64,000 nt of DNA from Corynespora cassiicola. Its lineage: Eukaryota > Ascomycota > Dothideomycetes > Pleosporales > Corynesporascaceae. The notes under the pieces were generated by a model, which was given only the letters and a program-made list of their open reading frames with translations, made no database searches and was not told where the DNA came from. Where the stretch lies: positions 620,001-684,000 of the forward strand of contig JAEUWY010000023.1 in assembly GCA_022059125.1 (NCBI GenBank), written 5' to 3'. The position numbers and the translations under genes are program-made. Position 1 is the stretch's first letter. The number at the start of each line of letters is the position of its first letter. Positions 1 through 11,647 of this stretch are shown one piece after another.

Positions 1-872
1 AGTTACGTTCACGACGCATCTATTTGATCATATGTTTCTATGCTCTATTCTTGAAGTGACAATCCGTCCGCTCGTGTGCCTTCCTGAACCCATCAACTTG
101 GGCCCCGGCCCAGTTTTCTACCCAATCACATCTTTACAACGATATTCTTTATACCGATCATAACTTGTCATATTGAGTCAAGATTATTCAAGATTAGTTC
201 AGATATAAGATTTGACTTAGATTTCCGACAATGGATCTTTTGTCGGATATTTAGACCTTGAAAGTACTGTCTCATGTTGGTGCTATGTATCCAAGCCAAG
301 AGCACGAAATTTGTACCTAACATGCGAATCGCCAGCGTTACCATTTCGAAAATCACCCTGCAGAATCACTAGCTCCTGGTCTTCTATATGGATTAGCATC
401 ACAGTGCTAGAATTAGCGCCAGGCCTCATTTTCTTTTGTTCTTTGTTAGGGCAACCGTTAAAGTGCCAGAGAGATGGCCAGCTATCTATCCATGTGTGCT
501 CAATACTTTATACGTACGTGCATATTGTATACTTTTCGGTGGGTAATATATGCCGATACCCATGACGACAAAGAAGTATTTGTTGTGTGCACCAGAATTT
601 GAAGCTAACGAAGTCGACGTGATCAAACTCAGGAACGGCATTCAAAATCACCAGTGAACAACTCGATTCAGCTTCTTTTCGATTTTAAATCGTCCAGTCA
701 GCAAAAACCACATAATTCTGATGATTTTATGCCAGAAAATTAATTAGTACGCAGCACAAGGGCAGGGTGCCGAACTGATTGTGGGGGGCAAATTCCAGCC
801 TCGCGCTTAGCGCGAAGCGGCTAGCGTTCCTTTCCTGAGCGCAAAGCTCACGTATAAATGGGGGGAGGGCTA
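1..872. other. Gene-free AT-rich stretch at window start
   Basis: No convincing exon is seen on either strand; the short open frames here lack splice context and family resemblance. At 801-815 there is a perfect 6-bp inverted repeat around a TTA loop (TCGCGC-TTA-GCGCGA). This may simply be a short fold-back sequence. Confidence 0.5.
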
Positions 873-1112
873 TTATTCGACGCTTGAATGAGGGATATGT
901 ATCAATTTAAATATATACAAAGTGAATAAATAAGACCAGCAACCTATATACATGCTGTCGTGGACTGCCATGTTGCCAATCTCGTGCAGTCGCCTGGACT
1001 CGAACATGTCCGTAATAAAGCACAGCCGATCGATGCTGGCTATCTCATTTATGTCGAACACCAAAATCCTGAACGCATCCACCAACAGATTTCCCTGTCG
1101 GGATCTCAGGCG
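873..1112 (-). other. Open reading segment without start, downstream of a secreted-protein gene
   Basis: A frame stays open for about 80 codons after a TAG near 1113 and ends in a stop at 873. Its composition resembles protein (for example the run VDAFRILVFDINEIASIDR) but it has no ATG at its start and directly follows the stop codon of the secreted-protein gene at 1132. It may be 3' untranslated sequence, an old gene fragment, or chance. I do not assign a product. Confidence 0.2.
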
Positions 1113-1131
1113 ATCAATCTAGAGCAGCAGT

Positions 1132-1918
1132 CTAGATGAAGTCTCCCTGACCTTGGCATCGAGAAAGAGGAGGGTTGCGGCCTGGCTTGATGCACATGCC
1201 CCTGGCTCCAGAAATCCAGTCCACACCCTCGTAAGAGCCCTTGCCGCGGTCATCGGCCATCCATGTTCCAACCTCCTTCATGTTTCCTGGGCAGCCTTCC
1301 ATGACCCTGCCAAATCGACGAACAGTAAGTGGCTTCCAGATCATAACACCGCAGTTTCCATCTGTGATAGTGCCAACAGTGTTGATTGAGGTAGTAGTCG
1401 TCCAGGTGCGTGTGTAGTCGATCCTGAACTGCACGTTCAAGACTTCCTTGATCCAAGCATAATCAACGCCGGTACTGACGGTAATGGCGTTTGAGACCTG
1501 ATATCCTTGCGTGACGTGAAGCATCATCTCCCCGGTGGCACAGATAACAGGGGACATCTGCACGTCCCAATCGACGAAGTTCTCAGTCCTGTCTTCCACA
1601 ATAACCCTGTTGTCGCAGCGCTTGTTGAGCCTCAAGAACTCTTTGGTCTCCTCGGGGACCGTGAAGTTGAAGTAGTTGGGGTCAACGGGAGGTGGCTCAA
1701 GCGCGAAGCCGGCCTTGACCACCTTCTCCTCCCATTCTGTGAGGTTCGTAGGCAGATCTAAAATATGTACCAGTCAGAAATGGATCCTGCTTTATTCATA
1801 AAAGGACGTTTTAAGAGCTATACGCACTGTCAAATTCCTCTCTGAAGTCGCGCTCAACAAGAAGAGGCGAGGCGCTGGCAGCTGCGGCGAGCAATAGTCC
1901 CAGAGAAAGAGAGCGCAT
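1132..1918 (-). CDS. Secreted protein of unknown function, about 238 aa
   Basis: Two exons, complement(1828..1918) and complement(1132..1757). The intron is 70 nt with a GTGCGT donor and a TTTTAG acceptor, and the codon split across it keeps the frame. The protein opens with a clear signal peptide (MRSLSLGLLLAAAASAS) followed by a short acidic stretch, so it should enter the secretory pathway. The mature part has four cysteines, several tryptophans and a Thr-rich centre (near TRTWTTTTSIN), and is otherwise not recognisable. A TATA box on this strand (complement of 2005-2010, TATAAA) lies about 90 nt upstream of the ATG, which supports the chosen start. Size, signal peptide and the sparse AT-rich setting fit a candidate effector or cell-surface protein, but that is inference. 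Confidence 0.7.
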
Positions 1919-2004
1919 GATTCCAGTGAATGTCGGACGATTTTTAAAAGAAGGGAAGGTTAAACTCTGTGCTTGAGTGAGTTGCTGTTTCGAAACTGAA
2001 CCGG

Positions 2005-2010
2005 TTTATA
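2005..2010 (-). promoter_or_regulatory. TATA box of the secreted-protein gene
   Basis: TATAAA on the minus strand, about 90 nt upstream of the ATG at 1918. Position and sequence fit a core promoter element; function is inferred. Confidence 0.45.
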
Positions 2011-3842
2011 TGTGCCTGAAAGAGCCCCCAACTTACAGTTCGTGAGAGACTGAAGGCCAGCCCATCCGAGTTCGGTCCGTTATTGAGGTAATTACACCAC
2101 GGTCTGCTGTCCATGCTAGAGTACCATAGTAACACCATTATGCTCATCAATTCCCCTTGGAGATACCAAGCTGTCACTAACACTAGTGGTGGTGGGTTCT
2201 TTGTGAGTGCACGGACAACACTGTAACAAGCTAATCCTGTGAAATTGAGCTACAGGCATCGATCACTTCCAAACACACCCTCGTGGGGGACCCAGAACAA
2301 TACGATAACAAATAGAGCGTCGAACAGATTACCCGATTCTGGATGAACACGTTCTCCCGAGCTCCATCCATTAACAATGGGACAGAGCTAACGAATTTAC
2401 CCCACAATCTCACCGCACCGCATCTAAACAAGAAAAGTCACGAGGTTGATATCGGACGAACAATGGAGTATAGCTTTTGATGGTCATTCGACTGGATACA
2501 GCCGGCACACGTTTGTTATCTTGGACCTTCGAGAACCCTTCTTCGTTGGGCCCGGCAGCCTGGAATCCGGCCAAGGCACAATCATCGGATCGAGTTTCTA
2601 GGTTCGGTATCTTGAAACCTGCTAGATGGAACGGAGTTCTGTTGCCCCCCTTCATCTATTTCTGCTCTTTCTAAACCCGTACCTGGGGTAAACGGGGCCG
2701 CTGATCAGCTTTTGGGAAACTCGGACGACGACCCCAGATTTCGGTCCAATGAACTCACATGGGCTAGAAATTGGCTACGCAGTGTAACAGATTTAAGCGT
2801 TTTCGCGTCATGTGTTGGCATGACGCACCTGCGGCTCTGCGATACGGGACAGCACCCCTTGTCAATTCATAGGGGGCGATCGTCAGATACATCAAGGCTG
2901 TGCCTTTATTTGCCCTATCACGGTAGGTATTGTCGTCTGTTACCCCTGGGATACCCACCAAAATTCGTCTCAGACGCATGTCATTCGCGGCAAAAAAGTA
3001 CCAAGGCTGAATTACGTAGGTTCCAAGGACTATGCGAGCATTGAGCCTCATCCGAAGTGGTTCCGGCATAACCCTACCGTGAAAGCCCACGAAGTCTAAG
3101 ACGGGCCGATAGATACTAACCGAGAGATGGAAACACGGCAATGATGTCACTATGGGATTGTACATGATAGTCACTCTGAGTTGAAGAACGAGGCTGATTC
3201 TGTTATTATGAAAACTCTTTGCGTCACCTCAAGACTTGTGTGTTATGCTCTCAAGTTGGAAGAAAAATATCAGGGACGTTTGAGGCTCTGTGTCCAGACA
3301 TCGCCCTACATTTTCATCGGCCCGCCTATCGCTCGGATTGAGATCAGCAATCCGCCCCACTTGCATGGACATCTACTTCCAATTCTGCAACGACCCCATA
3401 TTTGACAATTAGGGCGTCGGTGTAACTTATAGGGATACCCATTTTGGCGCCGGTGTAACTCCCTGACTATTTGCATGAAAAGTCTGCCAAGTATCCGAAC
3501 ACCAGCCTTAAATCATAGCTTGATGGAGCCTAGGAACACCGTCTCCGTATTACTGCTACATTTGGTTAAAAGTCTTCTGATTGAGGCAGCTTCCAACGAA
3601 AGCAAGGGTGGATGCTGTTTATCTGATACTCAACGTTCTAAGCTTAGGCTGAGCTGTCGAGCGGTTACGATCAAACCAAGTATCCGTGGTGAATCCGAGA
3701 TACCACCTGGGCTGACACCAAAGGATTGTGGATTACTCGGGAACAGCTCAGATGACCAATTCTGACCCTTTCTAGTGCTTTAGCTCCAGACAATGGAAAT
3801 TAGAGAGTCCTTAGGTCACAGAAGCTTGACAACTTTCTCTTC

Positions 3843-3848
3843 TATAAA
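3843..3848 (+). promoter_or_regulatory. TATA box of the small cysteine-rich protein gene
   Basis: TATAAA on the plus strand about 80 nt upstream of the ATG at 3927. Strong spacing for a core promoter. Confidence 0.45.
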
Positions 3849-3926
3849 GACAATGCATCCTCAACCAATGCAAAATCACTTCTAGTATCTACTCTCTAGT
3901 TGCCTCTGGATCCCTATTCACGCAAA

Positions 3927-4397
3927 ATGCAGTTCACCTACCTTCTTGTTGGCCTTGCCCCTCTCATTAGCTTGTATGTTCCCCCTATTGCACTGTTTCG
4001 CAGGCATCATGCTGTGCTGGTGAGCCCTTGAACCAGCTAACCCCACTCCTCTAGTGTTACCGCCGACCTCCACAACTTTGCGGTCTGTGCAAACAACCGT
4101 GACGGAGGGGATTTTACTCTTCTGAAGGAAGCCACCGAGTGTGCTTGCAACTACTACAAGAACCGCAACACTGGAAACGAGCAATGGGATCAGTGCCCAG
4201 ACTGCACCTTTGTAAGTTCACCTTTCAACCAGGTTTAAGACGTTTAAAAGTTCAATCTTAGCTGACCATTATCCTCAATTCAGAATGGAATGGAGTGCCA
4301 CTCGGCGGGCTGGCATATCGGAGGCGATGAGATGTACCATTACTGCACTACATACTGCCACGCAGAGGGGTCTGTTGGTACCAAGATCAGTAGATAA
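3927..4397 (+). CDS. Small secreted cysteine-rich protein, 105 aa
   Basis: Three exons, 3927..3973, 4055..4211 and 4284..4397. Donors are GTATGT and GTAAGT, acceptors CTAG and CAG, and the phases agree (total 318 nt). The first 18-20 residues are a signal peptide (MQFTYLLVGLAPLIS). The mature part of about 85 residues holds eight cysteines, including a C-A-C pair and a late C-x4-C, which suggests four disulfide bridges. No catalytic motif is visible. Cysteine count, length, secretion signal and TATA-type promoter match the general profile of fungal apoplastic effectors or antimicrobial proteins. The family is not recognised, and the role is inference. Confidence 0.75.
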
Positions 4398-4945
4398 ACT
4401 TTCAAAGAAGAGTGGTGGGGTGTAATACTTTCTGTGTTGCGCGACGTTGAATCGATGCCAACAAATTGTACATATTGAAATACTCGAGTTGCGAGAAACA
4501 TTGGTCGACCTGCCCAGAGTTTTGAGTCTGCTCTGGAAATCCCAAGGACCCTGATAATACAAGGAATTCTTCGAATCGCCCTCACAGTTCACATCGAGAC
4601 CCTTTCATAGACTGCACTCCTGAGAAAAAGTGAAGCTATGGTCTGCATGTGCCCTGACAGAATTTTGGAGTCAACGGCAAGGCTACTGTATTCTCAATAC
4701 AGCAAGAGAATAGCGCTGCATATCATTACGTAACTTATATGATGCTGTTGCCAGATACCAATTTGCAGAAACTGCTATAAGCTCTAGAAAAAATTTGCAG
4801 GCACTACGTTTGAAAAAATCTGCCAGCTAGTCAGAGCCTACTTTTAAATGCGAAACAGTAGATTGTTGAAGTTTATTTGACATAATACACAGCATACATT
4901 CCATTCTATGTTTTGCAATACATTTGAAAGCTCTCTGGTGACTGT
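4398..4945. other. Convergent 3' intergenic region
   Basis: It lies between two genes that converge. It is AT-rich and holds no exon I can support; presumably it contains both 3' UTRs and terminators. Confidence 0.5.
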
Positions 4946-5960
4946 CTAAGCCTTGCCGCCTGAAATAATTTCCCTTACCGCTTCTTCCACATTCTCTTTG
5001 GGTAAGCCCAGCCTGTCATTCCAAAAGCCATGAGAACTCTCATCCCCCAGAGCAAACTTTCCAAACGCAGCAGCCCTAGTCAAGTCCTTGATGCCATTAA
5101 AATCACCAGATGTAATCCATTTATTTCCGTTTGCAACGACCTCCTCGAATGTGAGATGCTCCACCGACCACTTTTGGCCATCAACCCTCTCGATTACTTC
5201 AAGGATATCCTTCTGACTGAGATTGAAAGAGGAAACAAAAACATATTGGTTCTTTGTTTCCTCTGCATGATCCAGCGCTGCAACTACAGCTTTTGCGATC
5301 GTTGGCAAGGTGGTACTAGTGAAAACCGAAGTGCCTCCGTCGATAAGAGCTGCAGTCTTGGAAGCGAGGTCGAAGCCGAAAAATCCCGTCTCTATGCCCC
5401 AATCGAAAAAGCCACCGGTGACAACTCCTGTCCAGGAAATCTGGGACTCTTTGGATAACAGATAATCTGCCACCTTTGTCTTCACTGGAAGAACATAGGG
5501 ATTCACCTCGGCAAATTTTTCGTTCCGCGTGTAAGGGCCAAATTCGCCAGGAAAGTATCTCTTCACACCGGCAGCAATGGCGGCATCAATAAGGATTTGC
5601 TGCTCACTTACTGCGGCAGGATTAACCATACAGATGACTACATCTTGGCCCTCCATTGCTGCCTTGAGTGAGTTCATGTCGGTATAATCTGCCTTGAAAA
5701 CAGGAACGCCCTCCGGGTATGTTGACTTTGACTCTTTGCGCGCTAGTACGCTGACTTTATATTGAGATTTCAGAAACTCTTTCAAGACTGGATCGCCCAA
5801 GTTTCCACTTGCCTGGAAAGCTCTGGTTAGGGGAAGGTACACAGCATAGCCAGCAGTCACAACGCTCAGAGTAAAGTGCTGGCATTGGCAGAAAACTTTG
5901 CTGATTATAGAAAGATATCGGACTCACTCCAATGAGCATAACATTCTTGAACGAACTCAT
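4946..5960 (-). CDS. NmrA-like / isoflavone reductase-like NAD(P)-binding oxidoreductase
   Basis: Two exons, complement(5928..5960) and complement(4946..5812); the 115-nt intron starts GTGAGT and ends CAG. Splicing completes the dinucleotide-binding loop GASGNLG at residues 11-17, which confirms both the intron and the start MSSFKNVMLIG. The 299-residue product has the atypical short-chain dehydrogenase layout of the NmrA family (PF05368/PF13460): an N-terminal Rossmann fold, a motif YFPGEFGPY where this family carries its active-site region, and a substrate-binding C-terminus. Members are either redox-sensing regulators or phenylpropanoid-type reductases; the sequence does not decide between them. 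It is probably cytosolic, as no signal peptide is seen. It sits alone between AT-rich spacers. Confidence 0.85.
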
Positions 5961-7167
5961 GACGTGAAATATGAAAGAACAAGTGGTGAGTCGACAATTG
6001 ATCTTGGGTTTTTTTTGAGAAACCTAGAAGCAGTAGCGGATGCCTCTTCTGAGTTCTGGGTCTTTGCCCATACTTATACTTATGCTGAAGCCAAATTCTT
6101 ATTGAATTCTAATTAAAAAGTGGAGAGCCTTACATCTATCCGTTATTGGCAGTCTAAATTTTCTCTGATCGCGATTCAGTTGTGCATACGCAATTCCCTA
6201 TACTTTGAATAGATAAGAATGGCTCGGAATCTAATTCTGAGATGTGCATTATACTAAGTTACAAACTAATCAGTGTTTTAATTTAAAGTTTCTAGTAAGC
6301 TGAATAGTAAACGTAAAGTAGTAGTATTTAGTAATCAGGCCGACTATTCTCTAACAAGCAAAAAAAGCTCTAGAGATATTTTTCTACTAATAGATGGTAA
6401 AAGAAAACATGGTTCTACTTAATAAAGATAAAATAAAAATTTTAAAGTCCTATAAGAGTCTTTCTCGCCTTATATGTAAAAAGTTTAACAAGAGTAGAGA
6501 GTAAGGCTCTTAGCCTTTGGTACTGACCTTCTAAAATATATCGCATGTCGAGTCTGTTCCAGAGGTTGATGTATTTTATTCTCTCCCATTGCATTGAATT
6601 TGTTTCTTCTGAGGATAGGAGATAGTGAAATTAGATGTCATAGTTCGGGACGATGCTTCTCGCATATCAAATGGCAAGAAAGCCATGCCTCGCCAAGGCG
6701 CGCCAAGTGAAAAAGGTCCGAACATTGACCAAATGCGCTTAAGAGCTGTTCAGTGTCATACAATATCCCTCCGGTTCAGACATCTAGCATGCGGTTTTTT
6801 TGGTCGTAATGGCCAATGAAAGGTGATTCGGTTATACAATATAGCTACCCGATTGGACAATTGCTTTGAAGTTTCTCGCGCTAGACACCTGAACCAGGAA
6901 TACTATATAGGCCAGAAATTACAATCCCCACTTGTCCAAAAGCGCATACTCGATCAATTACTGATACAAAATACATATCATAGTTGGGTAATAATTTGAT
7001 TTGAAATCAAGACTGCATTTTTGTCGGAGAAGCTACGACACCATGGCTCGACAATCTCTTTTCGTGTGTCGCGTGCGCGGTCCGTGAGGCCATATAAATC
7101 AGTGCTCTTCTTAATCATACATCTTAGATTCTAGATCAAGAATTTTCATTGACCTCTATAGTTGGAA
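5961..7167. other. AT-rich spacer, RIP-like block
   Basis: About 6118-6620 is very AT-rich with many TA steps and short homopolymers, the look of RIP-mutated repeat DNA. No open frame survives that can be related to a transposon. The remainder upstream of 7167 is the promoter of the epoxide hydrolase gene. Confidence 0.4.
7093..7099 (+). promoter_or_regulatory. TATA box of the epoxide hydrolase gene
   Basis: A TATAAA element at about 7093-7099, roughly 70-75 nt upstream of the ATG at 7168. Confidence 0.45.
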
Positions 7168-8534
7168 ATGGCGAACTCGAATATCCTTGCGCTCTTTGCT
7201 GCCTTACTCGGAATCCTGCTACAAGGCATAACGATGGCATCGGCTATCCCTAACATCAACGCCGTTTTCGGAGATGCTCCGACCCCCTTTCAGCTTGAAG
7301 TCAATCAGGACTTTATTGACCAAACACATCAGAAGGTTGCTCTTTCTAGAGCTCCAGTTGCTTTAGATGACGTCACAGATGACGGACCGAGCGTGGATGA
7401 TTACAATGCCATTCGAGATTACTGGGTTAACAATTACACTTGGGACTCAGTTCAGCAGTCTATAAATGATAGGTGAGGCTTTCACATCAAAGCTGTTTCG
7501 TTTCTACAAGTTAATATCTAATCTGAACCAGATTCCATCAGTTTACTACAACTGTCAGAAATGAAGATTCTGACTATACGGAGCCCGTTCCTCTTCACTA
7601 CGTCCATCACACGTCTCCGCGAGAAGATGCTATTCCGATGCTATTCATACACGGATGGCCAGGTTCCTTCCTCGAGGTTGGGCCTATCATTGACCTTCTC
7701 ACAAACCCTCCGAATAACTCTCTCCCTGCATTCCATGTAGTGGCTCCATCCATACCTGGCTTTGGCTTCTCGCCTGCTCCCATTCGAGCGGGTTTCGGAA
7801 CAAGAGAGGCAGGACATGCATTTCACTCTCTGATGATGCAGCTAAATTATACACGATATGTCATTAACGGCGGCGATCTAGGCGCCTTTGTACTTCGACA
7901 CCAGGCCGCATCCTACCCATCAAATGTAGTATCTACCATCTGCAACTTCTGGCTGATCCAACCAAGCGAAGAGGATATGACTCGACTCGCGCTGAATCAG
8001 GTCACTGAAGACGAGAGGTTCTATATCCAGGGTGTCACCAGATACCAAACTCAAAATTCAGGCTATCGATACGTACATCAGACGCAGCCACTGTCGCTGG
8101 CATATTCCATGACAGATTCTCCTATTGGATTCGCTATGTGGATATACAGCCTGATGAATAATGCGTTTGACCCCAGTGTTGGAAGTTGGAAACCCGAGAC
8201 CGTCATAACATGGGCATTAATGTACCTCATTCAAGGTCCATACAGCGCTCTTAGATTCTACAAAGAGTCGGTGATAGACGGAGATTGGTCATTCAGGTTC
8301 GGAGAATTTCCTTTCGTCAAGCAGCCAACAGCGATCAGCCTGTTTCCATATGATCTTTGGTACCGACTACCCTTGGATTGGGCTCAACGAAGAGGAAACG
8401 TAACAGCACGATATATTCACGACCGCGGTGGTCACTTCGCTGCGCACGAAGTGCCAGAGATATTCGCATCTGATATCTGGGACTTTTTCGGAAACAAATC
8501 ACTATCGGCGGTGGACATCATTGGGTCTGTTTGA
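7168..8534 (+). CDS. Secreted epoxide hydrolase (alpha/beta hydrolase with EHN domain)
   Basis: Two exons, 7168..7472 and 7532..8534, with a GTGAGG donor and CCAG acceptor, giving 435 residues. A hydrophobic N-terminus (residues 1-27) acts as signal peptide. The epoxide hydrolase N-terminal domain (PF06441) precedes an alpha/beta hydrolase core: oxyanion-hole motif HGWPGSF at 142-148, nucleophile loop NGGDLGA with Asp217, and the base His403 in GGHFAAHE. Such enzymes open epoxides to diols through a covalent ester intermediate. Arrangement and length fit the microsomal-type family, but the usual GGDWGS loop has Leu instead of Trp. Export suggests action on external compounds, for example host defence or environmental epoxides (inference). 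It shares no promoter with neighbours; a TATA box precedes it. The first in-frame ATG was taken as start. Confidence 0.88.
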
Positions 8535-9574
8535 AATTTTTGGCTCAACAATAGATAGAGGAAATCAGTAGCGCTCGTGAGGATAATAATAATACCACTG
8601 CATTCTTCGATTCCCACACTTCATACAAGGCCAAGTATTTCGCCGCATAGTTAAAAAAAACTCTGTTATTACTGGGTCGGTTAGCCACCTTCCACGAAAG
8701 AACAGGTTTTTTTCTGTTACTATAGAAACTAGAAAGTTTGCTAACGATATTTGGAAGATATAAGCCTAAATTGTGAATAATGAAACTTACTGTTAGCTCT
8801 GAAGTGATGAATAACTAGGTAGCCTCGTTATAATAATCCCGACGCACAGCCAATTGCTATCTAAAGAAAGCTTTATAGTACTCTCCCGTACTTTCCTGTA
8901 AGTATGACTGGATGCATCCTATCATAACTTTGCAAGTACATTTTAAGAAGATATCTATTCCCAGTTGTTCCGCATCTTAGATCTATTTGTAAAAAGCTTT
9001 GTCGGAATTAGACTGGAAGATGCTATTCGCGTGTAAGGCAATACTAGCCTAATATAATCCTGAGGTAACCGAGCAGGAGGTTTGCGGTTGCTAAGATTCA
9101 GTGAGAGTGCTTCGGGAGAAATTTTCAGACTCCTTGCATGCCTTTTATTCCTTCGTACTTAGTTTTATATTTTTTACCGATTTTGGAGGTGGGATGTGAC
9201 CGAAGAGTATAGCTCTGGAGGTGATGTTCGTAATGGTAATGTTTTTGCTGAGTGACAGAACCGTAGTTTCAAGACCCAACGACTCAACCACATGGAGGAT
9301 AAAAAGACCCAAAGAGTATATCCCGGAAGGCTGATATCCTAGGGAGTAGCGACAGCTCACGGCGGAATCGTAAAGAGCGAGATCTGATTACGATGTAGCT
9401 GAAGCCAATAATTTGGTTAGGAGGCGCAGTTTTACTATTTTCTGATAGAAAGCTATTGATAAATCTATATATTATGACATGCATATGAAAAGTATAATCA
9501 AAGCCCTTTGTTGTCTTCTTGCGTGATAGTAAGCCGACTTTAACATGATAATAAATATTCTTCAGATATATAGC
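8535..9574. other. AT-rich intergenic region
   Basis: It lies between two converging genes. It is AT-rich, with scattered stop codons in all frames. No gene, tRNA or clear repeat was seen. Confidence 0.5.
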
Positions 9575-10861
9575 TTATTCGTAGTGGTTTTGCACTGCAA
9601 GTCCTTTGAACTCAAACTTTGTACCTGCTCTCTTGTCTAGAACAGCTTTGTCATGAACGTCCTTGACCCTTGCCCTTACATACTCCGTACCAGAGGGCAC
9701 AGGATTGCTGAGATCTTTGTGATCTTCTGAAATGAGCCCTAAGCGATCTAAAAGAGGTGAAGGAACAGTCCTCATTGGAGTATTGTCACCTGGTCGACTG
9801 AAATATAGCAGACCAAGACGAGGAGTGTGGATCTGATCTTTTGGCGGAGTCACCACGCGGTGAATGGTAGACTTGATGAATCCTTTCAGAAGTTATCAGC
9901 TGAATTGTCCATGATTTTATCATGACGTACCATTCGTGAGAAAGGTCAGTGTGTCTGCAGCGTTGCACGTGATCCCTCCTTCTACTGGCTTGACATACTT
10001 CCATTCTCCTTCAGGAGTTCTGATCTGCAGGCCTGCCACATGCTGCGAGAAAAGTAATGTCAGACTTCCAAAGTCAGTATGACCACCTTTGGAATATGCC
10101 TGCGCCTTATCCCATTCGTCTTGTGTCCGGACATTGTAGATCATGTACCTAAGATGATCATCTGACACTTCATCATACGCGTGGGCATCTGCCAAATAGT
10201 TTTCGGGCAGCTCCAGGATGATTGACATGAGAACAAAGAGTTTTCTTGCGACTTTCTCCCATAACTCTCGATGAAATGAGCGAATCTCCTCCCAGTTTTC
10301 TTCCACAATGCGATGCTTGCCCACATTTTTCCATGCAGGAATGTCTTTGTGGATGTTCAGCTGGAGACTGAGTTAGTTGAGAGATGCAGGCAGAATCGTA
10401 CACTGCTACGAACCATCTCAATGTTATCCTTTACTCCCGTATCTCCAATCCATCTCGAGTTCTCACGATACCCAAAGTACTCTCCTTCTGCAAAGTTGCA
10501 AGGGTGCTTACGCTTCTCCTCCAGCGGCTCCTTGAAAAAGCTGTTCCCGATGCCGAATTGGTGAAGAACACGCTCGTCATCTATGCCAGTATTGGTGACT
10601 ACCCAGAACCCTACTCTAGTGGCCTAAAAAGGGGCAAAAAATTAGTGACTTGCTACTGGGACCATTTCTTGGATCGCTTACTGCGTCATAAAGCTGCTTG
10701 GCCAACTCCTGTTTGCCTCCTGGTTCATCGAAACGGGAAAGGTCAATTGTGGCAAGAGGAGCCCAGTCAAGGTCCTCTTCTGTTGGCTGGGGACGAGTCC
10801 AAGGCTTAATCAGAGGCGTTTGAGGATCATGAGGGGCTGATTCTACTAGACCTGGCGCCAT
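9575..10861 (-). CDS. 2-oxoglutarate/Fe(II)-dependent oxygenase, 375 aa
   Basis: Four exons: complement(10682..10861), (10414..10623), (9931..10360) and (9575..9882). All phases fit, and splicing rebuilds the metal site. It is an isopenicillin N synthase-like enzyme with an N-terminal DIOX_N region (PF14226) and a 2OG-FeII_Oxy core (PF03171). The iron triad is His224 and Asp226 (HTDFGSLT) plus His281 (STIHRVV), the last lying just after an intron; Arg295 in PRLG is placed to bind 2-oxoglutarate. Family members hydroxylate or desaturate small molecules; thymine 7-hydroxylase and many secondary-metabolite enzymes share this layout, and the substrate here is unknown. The gene is divergent from an MFS transporter 787 bp away, so co-expression is plausible. 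No signal peptide, so cytosolic. Confidence 0.87.
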
Positions 10862-11647
10862 GTGAACAATTTTAAGGTCAGTAGTAAAATCGTATCAGTA
10901 GCTTCGTTGGAAGTGAGGTTTCTTCGATGATACCTTTGAAATTTTCGATTTCTATATGTTTTTCCAATGCCTCTACTTTATATTTCAATGAAATCCGTTC
11001 CTTGGTAAAGGTTCAAACGATTGGACGTTGTCTCTCACCACATCATGTCCCCTCGATATGACGTGCTTCGGCTACACGTCCAAAGGCTTATCCCCGCCCC
11101 AACCCGTCAACGATCGACTCAAGAAGAGGATAGATTGAGGGGTAGTATAAGCACAAATCATGGCGGACTCAAGCTTCTGTGGGGACGGCTCGTCGGTAAA
11201 GTGAACGCTATCTCTTGGCGCGCTTAAATCCGCGACAAGCGCACGCATCGTTCCCATCCCCCCTACTGACGAGCCTGCATTTCCATGAAAGGCGTGATTT
11301 TATCCTTATCATTCGTTTTTGTACCCTGCATTATAGTCGATATTGGGGTTGCGGTACCGGAGGAAATGAGAGTGGGATGGATATCTCCGAAAAATATGCT
11401 TGTTGGAAGACTAAGATGCAAGTCATTGGAACGATCGTCATCCTTTCTATCATGTCGTGATATTTAGATGGACGAGTATGAAATGACAACTCCGCCGCTG
11501 TCTGATTTTGTTTAAGAACAACCAATTACAACTTTGTCCAGTCAGGGATACTTGCCAAAATTATTTTCTACATCAGGAGTCTTTGTCAACGCGTTATTTA
11601 AACCCATCCACAACCATATCTGGACCACAGAGGCTATAGAACGCCCG
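10862..11647. other. Bidirectional promoter between oxygenase and MFS transporter
   Basis: A 786-bp divergent intergenic region. Small open frames here are not supported by splice sites or similarity. It should contain both promoters; no operator-like element stands out. Confidence 0.45.

Larger units (their letters stand above)
1919..3926. other. 2-kb intergenic region
   Basis: It contains the divergent promoter regions of the secreted-protein genes at 1918 (minus) and 3927 (plus). No exon with splice support was found. A short direct repeat (GGCG-T/C-CGGTGTAACT) occurs twice around 3411-3465. Small open frames on both strands overlap one another and are not supported. Confidence 0.5.

Noticed and set aside
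6118..6620. Possible transposon remnant in the AT-rich block
   Set aside because: No terminal repeats, target-site duplication or reverse transcriptase/transposase residues visible; only composition suggests a RIP-degraded repeat.
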